Assembly: GCA_023078685.1 (NCBI GenBank)
Contig: JALGAS010000007.1
Location: forward strand, 3,534,001 to 3,598,000
Length of the DNA stretch: 64,000 nucleotides
Direction of reading: 5' to 3'
DNA from: Neopestalotiopsis rosae
Lineage: Eukaryota > Ascomycota > Sordariomycetes > Amphisphaeriales > Sporocadaceae
The position numbers were made by a program, and so were the translations under genes. Below, piece by piece: positions 58,547-64,000 of this stretch (the first letter of the stretch is position 1; every line of letters begins with the position of its first letter). The notes below the pieces were generated by a model. The model ran no database searches. It saw only the letters and a list, made by a program, of their open reading frames with translations, and was not told where the DNA came from.

Positions 58547-60211
58547 TCAAGCATGTGTAGACTCTACACGCTCCTCTTGTGCCAAATCGGCCTCCTTCCT
58601 CTCGGCCCCTAGTGCTTGCTCAACATCGCGTCGCCGAGTTTCTGCATCCACACCACCAAAAATGACATCAATCTCCTCGAGAGTACACTGTTTGGTCTCT
58701 GGGACAAAGAGGAAGACAAAAATGCCCATGGCCAGACAAAAGACTGCAAACATGATGAATGTACGCCATCCAATGCTGTTGATGGCCAGAGGCGTGATCT
58801 TTGTAACAACAAAGTTGAAGAGCCATTGCGTGGCAGCTGGGCAAGACATGTTAGTATAGAGAGTGCGCATCTCGATTTGGGATGAATACTGACCAGCTAG
58901 TCCAACACCATATGCTCGGAGTCGAGTCGGAAAGATTTCGGAAACAAAGACCCATGGCGTAGGACCCCAAGAGGCTGAATAACCAATGACGTATAAGTAG
59001 ATCATGACAGCCATTGCAATACTCGGGCTGCTGACACCACTGGCGGTGGGATCTGGGGGAAATTTGACGAGCAGAATGCCGATAATGAGCATCATGCTCG
59101 TCATCCACACTGCACCGCCTATCAATGAGTTTCTACGTCCCCATTTGTCGATACCAATGAGAAGGAATATGGCTGTAGCAACCACCTTGACGGTGCCATA
59201 TACACCGGTTGCAAATAGAGATGAGTCGCTAGAGGAAATGCCGATTGTCTGGAAGATTTGCGGAGCATAATAGCCAATAGAATTTGTTCCCGAGAACTGT
59301 TGCCATAGCATGATGAAGAATGCCAAAATGAAGCGCTTTCTAGATATGATGTGGTCAGTCACAGTCAGGGGTACATGATGAGATTCGACGAACCTGTTGG
59401 CAGGAGCAAAAACCTCCTTCCACGAGAGTCCCTCCATGGCATGATTCTCTTCCTCAATGGCTGCTCTGATCTCTGCCAGCTCTTCCAGTATCTCGGGATC
59501 GTCCATTGACTTGCATCGAACATGTGCTAGAGCCACGTGAGCCTTCTCGTGTCGACCCTTCTTGGCCAGCCATCGTGGGCTTTCCTTGAGAAAACACAGG
59601 CCTAGCATCATCAAGCCGCCGGGAATGAGTTGAACCGCGACGGGTATGCGCCATTGTTTGGTACTGGTGGGGATATGCTTGTCTACACCATAGTCTAGCC
59701 AGTATGCAAAAGTTGAGCCAATGACTAGCAACTCTTGGAAAAGACCGGCGATGCGTCCACGAATCTTTGGGGGAGCATTTTCGGAAACATAAACAGACAT
59801 GACGCCACTCAAGCCTCCTATTCCCAGACCTGCAATCACACGGCCTGCATAGATGTACGCAAGATCGTGAGAAGCCCCGGTTTGTATCGCGGCACCGATC
59901 ATAAAGACGGCTGCGAATGCGAACAGGGTAGAGCGGCGGCCAATGATATCATTGACAATGGCGGCGATGATGGCACCAAAGAAGGCGCCGGCCGTGAGCA
60001 GGGAAACAACATTGGATGATACGTAGGCGTTTTGCTCGCTGGCAAATCCAGAACCCCCCACAGGTAAGCCAAAGTCTTTCTTGAAAGAATCAAGGGCCAA
60101 CACTGAGCCCATGACGCCAGTATCGAAGCCAAAGAGCAAAGCGCCCATGTAGGCAACTCCTGTCAAGAGATAGACCCTGCGGTTCTGAAAAAAGCCCGAT
60201 GATGCCGCCAT
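58547..60211 (-). CDS. MFS sugar transporter (two stop-free introns)
   Basis: Three exons (60211-59394, 59339-58894, 58836-58547) give 517 residues. Sugar-porter signatures: GALLFGFDTGVMGS in helix 1, GRRSTL, GRVIAGLGIGGLSGVMSVYV and SENAPPKIRGRIA, ESPRWLAKKGRHEKA, WQQFSGTNSIGYYAPQIF, DKWGRRNSL, SWGPTPWVFVSEIFPTRLR and FLFVPETKQCTLEEID. It has twelve membrane helices in the plasma membrane. It belongs with fungal hexose/quinate-type porters; the substrate is unknown. The introns (54 bp at 59340-59393, 57 bp at 58837-58893) are each a multiple of three without stops, so an unspliced reading stays open at 554 residues. Splicing is preferred because the inserts interrupt conserved regions and have GT-AG ends with ctgac/ctaac branches. 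Confidence 0.9.
   Translation of the reverse strand: MAASSGFFQNRRVYLLTGVAYMGALLFGFDTGVMGSVLALDSFKKDFGLPVGGSGFASEQNAYVSSNVVSLLTAGAFFGAIIAAIVNDIIGRRSTLFAFAAVFMIGAAIQTGASHDLAYIYAGRVIAGLGIGGLSGVMSVYVSENAPPKIRGRIAGLFQELLVIGSTFAYWLDYGVDKHIPTSTKQWRIPVAVQLIPGGLMMLGLCFLKESPRWLAKKGRHEKAHVALAHVRCKSMDDPEILEELAEIRAAIEEENHAMEGLSWKEVFAPANRFVESHHVPLTVTDHIISRKRFILAFFIMLWQQFSGTNSIGYYAPQIFQTIGISSSDSSLFATGVYGTVKVVATAIFLLIGIDKWGRRNSLIGGAVWMTSMMLIIGILLVKFPPDPTASGVSSPSIAMAVMIYLYVIGYSASWGPTPWVFVSEIFPTRLRAYGVGLAGQYSSQIEMRTLYTNMSCPAATQWLFNFVVTKITPLAINSIGWRTFIMFAVFCLAMGIFVFLFVPETKQCTLEEIDVIFGGVDAETRRRDVEQALGAERKEADLAQEERVESTHA
58837..58893 (-). other. Stop-free 57-bp intron of transporter
   Basis: Donor gtcagt, branch ctaac, acceptor cccag. 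It encodes 19 residues if retained, within the helix region after the RLRAYGVGLA segment. Confidence 0.7.
59340..59393 (-). other. Stop-free 54-bp intron of transporter
   Basis: Donor gttcgt, branch ctgac, acceptor atctag. It encodes 18 residues if retained, within the middle loop before helix 7. Confidence 0.7.
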
Positions 60212-63118
60212 GTTGACTCGCGAGTTGTGTTTGGCAGTAGAGGGAGCTGCCTTGGCAAATCGCAGCAGCCCGGGCTTGTTATAATATACGTACCGTCAAG
60301 CACGCTGGCAGCAGCTCGGTCTGCGGGGTGTGGAACCGGACAGTCGTTAACCTGCCATGTTTTATTACCGAGTTTTCCCGTCACTTTCACGCTCAAGGTG
60401 TGCCCAGGACAGCCAATCCGTAGCAGAGAAGTCACCATATGTGGACCTCTATGGAGCCAAAGGGAACCGAGACGGGGAGAACGTGGGGAGATCCATCAAA
60501 ACCCCTCAAGAAAGCGTCAGAAAAGGCCTAAAACTCCAGGAATTTTGATGGAGCGTCCTCTCCACTCCGGGGTAATAATCGAGCGATAGGCAAAGAAGGC
60601 CCATAGGCGGGACTAAACATAAACGCACCAATACGAGGAGCAAGAGGATCTTCCCGTATGGAATTGAGCCCCGAAAGTATTTTAAAGAGGCAGTCTTATT
60701 CCATGACTCTGTACGAAATATATTGTGTCGACAACCTTATGATGTGAGAGGTATGCCGGCAAGCAAGGGACTTGAATGGAGAAATCGCGCCCGCCAAGTA
60801 TGAGGCTCAACAATGCCCTGTCGAATTTCATGGAGCATTGCTTGGAATGCCGGCGGCTGATTCTGTAATGTGCTTAGAGCAGGTCTTGATACTCAACCGT
60901 GGCTTGCGTGGTGCTAGCAACGAGTCAGGCAATGCTAGTGTCTTCAAGCTATGTGTCATGGTGGAAGTGGTGCCCGTGGGGGTTGCTTGGTGGATCGGTT
61001 GATAATGACCCGCCAAGCTTTGATCCTAAATCGCTTAGCGACCTGGTGCTGAAGTGGGCATGATAAACACCTATCCGCTGCCGTCTGCCATTCGCGGTCG
61101 CGTCTTGTGAAGCACTGATCATAATAATTATAATCATGTATACATGAGGAGTGGGATCGGAGGAATAATGAGCCGTGTCAAGCATGTGTGAATCCCCAGA
61201 CGGCATCATGCAGGTGGCGGCGATGCCATATTCATCAAGATCCAAATTTACATGGCTCTTGTTATTGGTGTCTCTGTCTAGGCGCTCTTTGCGCTGTAAA
61301 CATGCCATGGATTTCTGTTCCCAGCATGGCCAAACATTGCAATCTTAATAACCAACGCCCATCACTTGACCGAACCAGTAACAGAGTAGGCGATCATGAG
61401 AAGTGATTTCATTTTGCAAAAATGCCTTATTCTCAAGCATATTGTACGAAGACTATAGGGAATTTGAAGAATTGGCATTCTCTTCCAAGCTTGACCCCTG
61501 TGACGGCATTATCATCATCCTTGCCGTATTGCATTGCGTCCAGTCTATGAACGTCCGCGGGGTCTTTACAGTAGCCTGTAGCCTGCAGGGACCTTTTGTC
61601 CTTGTAGAGGCAAGCAAAAATGCACGGAATACAAGAACATGATCAAGCCTGCCTGTATGCAACAGGGGCAAATGCAGCAGTCGCATGAGACTGGGACGAT
61701 GGAGTGCAAAAATTGAAGTTTGAAGAGATCGGCATCGGACGGATCATTGCACTCGGGCGACTGTTCCGAACAATAGAAGCCTTGGCTTTTGTAGCGTTCA
61801 TTGTACCCCGGTGGTATCCTTGCAGAATGGAGCTCGGCTAGCAGATGCAACATAGGGCAGTCGAGGCAGCCTTCCAAGGTGATCATTCAGAGTCGATTTG
61901 TAGTTTGGCAGGTCGGCATGAGTATGGTGAAATATATCCATATACTACTACAAGATTTCAGATGGTCAAGTGTCCGTTGATAGTAGAATCATGTAGCATG
62001 GCGACCTGCTAGAGTCGTGCATGGACGCTATAGACATGGGATTTCCGAGATGACCGCCCGCGCAAAGCAGATTACCAGTAAGTTTCGTATACTTTTTCAT
62101 GGTTTGGGATTGAACTCATCGAGTACATATCATAAACGAGCGCGCGAAAGTTTCAGGCAAACAAAAATCATGCCCAGTGCTTGTAGCGCTGCAGACTATT
62201 TCAATTGGGTTCCCTTCGTCGTGGATACTCTGTAACCAGAGTATACGGCAAAAGAACCCACCAGTTGAGCTGATGCCACATTAGCCATCGCACTCGATTT
62301 CAGCTTGCAGCCAGCGCGGCTTTCTTCAGCTGGAATTTATCCATGTTCATCTTTTCAATTGGTCAATTCAGATGTCCATTACATCGGGCGAAGGACATTC
62401 CCACCCTCAAAATTCAATGCGACACCAGGTGTGGCGAATCACTGGTCCAGATGAAGGACGAGAATCCTAGCAGACATAGAATACGTAGTCGACAACACCA
62501 GGGCCACCCAGTATCATTTGCCGAAGGCGAAAAGGGGACTTGGTTGGTTGCAATGCAAATATCCGTCCCATAGTCCTTACGATGACTGCAGCCAGCTCGA
62601 TTGTCGAGTATGCAAGTCCAATAATCCGTCGGAGAAAAGTCTCGGAATACTAGCGACGCATGGTCCTTGCATTATTGATAGAAGATTAAACGAATGTTTT
62701 GCACCAGAAGCTTTGAATCTTTTGGCTTGATGCGTGAGAACGAGTACGCTCGGAATCAAAGCGATTATCTAGTCTCGTCGTTTACCAGAAATCCATGCAG
62801 TGAATATAGTAGCTGCGAACTTCGTATGTACCATGAACTAGGAACGGTGCAATCAACTTCGTCCTTGACGACCGGGCCGGACAATAGTTTCCTAGGTAGA
62901 GTTAGTGCCATGGTACCATTGGCTGTGATACACAACGGTTGTGCACAAGGCCCGGATCAGTGAGTCTGGGCAGTCTGGGCAGCACAAGCCTATCGATAAA
63001 GGCCGCTGGAGTTTTGTAATTGCTCGACTCATCTTCCTATAATAAGGAGTATATGGTTGGGGTTTGCCAATCGAACAGTTTGTCACGTCGTGGCTGTTTT
63101 GGGCAATTTGCTTTCACA
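60212..63118. other. Long intergenic region
   Basis: 2.9 kb between divergent genes. The left end is the transporter promoter, where GTGGGG (about 60484) and CCGGGG (about 60565) fit the CreA consensus. Apart from the uncertain Cys-rich frame at 61.6-61.9 kb, listed separately, no gene is seen. Confidence 0.4.
61566..61886 (-). CDS. Uncertain small Cys-rich protein
   Basis: The ATG at 61886 opens 106 codons with a dense cysteine cluster (SCDCCICPCC) preceded by CLDCPMLHLL and GFYCSEQSPEC. About 60-80 bases upstream (minus strand) is an AT-rich tatggatatattt. There is no signal peptide. The cysteine cluster might bind metal, but no family is recognised and the tail reads like chance sequence. 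It may be only the first exon of a gene or no gene at all. Confidence 0.25.
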   Translation of the reverse strand: MITLEGCLDCPMLHLLAELHSARIPPGYNERYKSQGFYCSEQSPECNDPSDADLFKLQFLHSIVPVSCDCCICPCCIQAGLIMFLYSVHFCLPLQGQKVPAGYRLL

Positions 63119-64000
63119 ATGTTTCGCAGCTATACCATCGGGGCCGTTTTGGCTTCAGCGGTGATTTTTGGCTGCGCTGATGGTACCCCGGCCAGTAGCA
63201 AAACCAACACCGGCGAATTGGCCACCGATAGTCAGTACGACTATATTATTGTGGGTGGTGGGCTAACTGGGCTCGTTGCTGCAACCAGACTGAGCGAAGA
63301 CCCCAATGGTAATCATTTGTCGGTTTCAATGCATACAATCGCTAACACTCGAGTCAAGTTTCTGTCTTGGTCATTGAGTATGGTGCAGAAGATCGCAGCA
63401 ATGTGACCAAGATTCCTTACTATGCCACCAGCCTGAATACGGCCTCTTTGCGCTCCTTGTACTCTGCACCAGAGCCCCAAGCCGGAAACCAGACGTTCTT
63501 GGTCACCGTTTCTCAAGTTGCCGGCGGTGGCTCTCAAGTCAATGGAATGGCATGGAACTATGGGTCTGCAGGAGACTATGACGGATGGGAGGCTTTGGGT
63601 AATGCAGGCTGGGGCTGGGAAAGCATTTCGTCATATGTGAAAAAGGTGAATATCTCAGCTCACAAGTCTATTGCAATACTGATCTGGTTCTAGGATGTCC
63701 AATTTAATGTGCCCAAGCCGGAGATCGAGGCCATTTACAACTACTCGTACGACGCCTCTGCATATGCCACTGAAGCATACGCTCAGAGTTCATTTCCCGA
63801 ATTCCAATATCCGGACATGTGTAGGTGAAGCAATCAGTCCTGGTTGTCTTGATTTATTAACGATTTCTAGACCCGTACATTGCCGCCTTTGATGAATTGG
63901 GAAACATTCCAGCAGTCCAGGAGCAGGCGAATGGAGACAATGCTGGTGGGCGATATTTTGTGCCTGCGGCGATAGACCCAACAACAATGACGCGTGCATC
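63119..64000 (+). CDS. Secreted GMC oxidoreductase (partial)
   Basis: The gene is cut by the window end. Visible exons are 63119-63308, 63359-63645, 63694-63820 and 63871 onward, with introns of 48-50 bp. A signal peptide (MFRSYTIGAVLASAVIFGCA) precedes the FAD-binding start YDYIIVGGGLTGLVAATRLS, with the GxGxxG loop at 46-51. Then come VLVIEYGAED, binding ADP-ribose, and QVAGGGSQVNGMAWNYGSAG, the flavin-attachment-like GMC signature region. The family includes glucose oxidase, aryl-alcohol oxidase and choline dehydrogenase; most secreted members produce hydrogen peroxide. The substrate domain and catalytic His lie outside the window, so the subtype is undecided. Confidence 0.88.

Noticed and set aside
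58547..60211. Single-exon 554-residue transporter
   Set aside because: The two inserts interrupt conserved sugar-porter sequence and carry full splice signals, so the spliced 517-residue form was preferred.
51872..64000. Secondary-metabolite cluster
   Set aside because: There is no polyketide synthase, peptide synthetase, terpene synthase or cluster regulator in the region.

Overview
The window is nuclear DNA of a filamentous ascomycete (Pezizomycotina; gene content fits Sordariomycetes, perhaps Hypocreales, but the species cannot be named from sequence alone). Evidence: almost all genes are broken by 50-200 bp GT-AG introns with CTAAC/CTGAC-type branch sites. The families include fungal-specific ones (Clr5-domain protein, Spt20 with a very long glutamine tract, Pex22-like peroxin, fungal Atg27, GH131-CBM1, expansin-like protein). 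Genes lie on both strands with long intergenic spaces and no operons. No tRNA, rRNA, CRISPR array or intact transposon was recognised.

Layout. 0.9-2.0 kb: a C2H2 zinc-finger regulator (-), then about 4 kb with no convincing gene. 6.0 kb: a small Cys-rich protein (+). 7.9-9.7 kb: eIF2B gamma (-). 10.6-11.9 kb: Pex22-like peroxin (+). 13.2-16.3 kb: SAGA subunit Spt20 (+). 17.8-19.0 kb: Atg27 (+), convergent with a Clr5-domain protein (19.9-21.6 kb, -). 23.9-24.8 kb: secreted expansin-like protein (+). 25.8-26.5 kb: a doubtful gene or relic. 27.2 kb: small secreted protein (+). 27.9-29.3 kb: secreted GH131 beta-glucanase with CBM1 (-). 30.3-33.1 kb: Dug2-type WD40/M20 peptidase (-). 36.9-38.8 kb: sugar transporter (+) with a promoter rich in CreA-like and CRE sites. 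39.7-40.4 kb: Tim17 (+). 40.7-42.1 kb: Ntn-type asparaginase (-). 42.7-44.4 kb: DUF885 peptidase-like protein (-). 44.9-47.4 kb: an 824-residue putative FAD/NAD(P)-binding protein (-). 47.9-48.3 kb: a frameshifted methyltransferase relic (-). 48.7-50.3 kb: an acidic nuclear-type protein (-), divergent from a small protein carrying a UAP56-binding motif (50.7-51.1 kb, +). 51.9-53.1 kb: secreted tyrosinase (-). 55.2-57.6 kb: secreted copper amine oxidase (-). 58.5-60.2 kb: second sugar transporter (-). 63.1-64.0 kb: secreted GMC oxidoreductase (+), cut by the window end.

How the genes relate. Most of the left and centre is housekeeping (translation initiation, peroxisome biogenesis, chromatin, autophagy, protein import, glutathione and asparagine turnover). 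Interspersed is an extracellular set for plant- or cell-wall material and oxidative chemistry: expansin-like protein, GH131-CBM1, two sugar transporters, tyrosinase, copper amine oxidase and GMC oxidase. The last 12 kb carries three secreted oxidoreductases close together, two of them copper-dependent; that they work together is inference from proximity only.

Most notable points for follow-up: a mutually exclusive last exon in GH131 that would swap the cellulose-binding module for a short basic tail; two stop-free introns of length 3n in one transporter gene; a decayed Tcmp/LCM-like methyltransferase; a small conserved-looking protein with a UAP56-binding motif on a bidirectional promoter; and a large oxidoreductase-like protein of unknown reaction.
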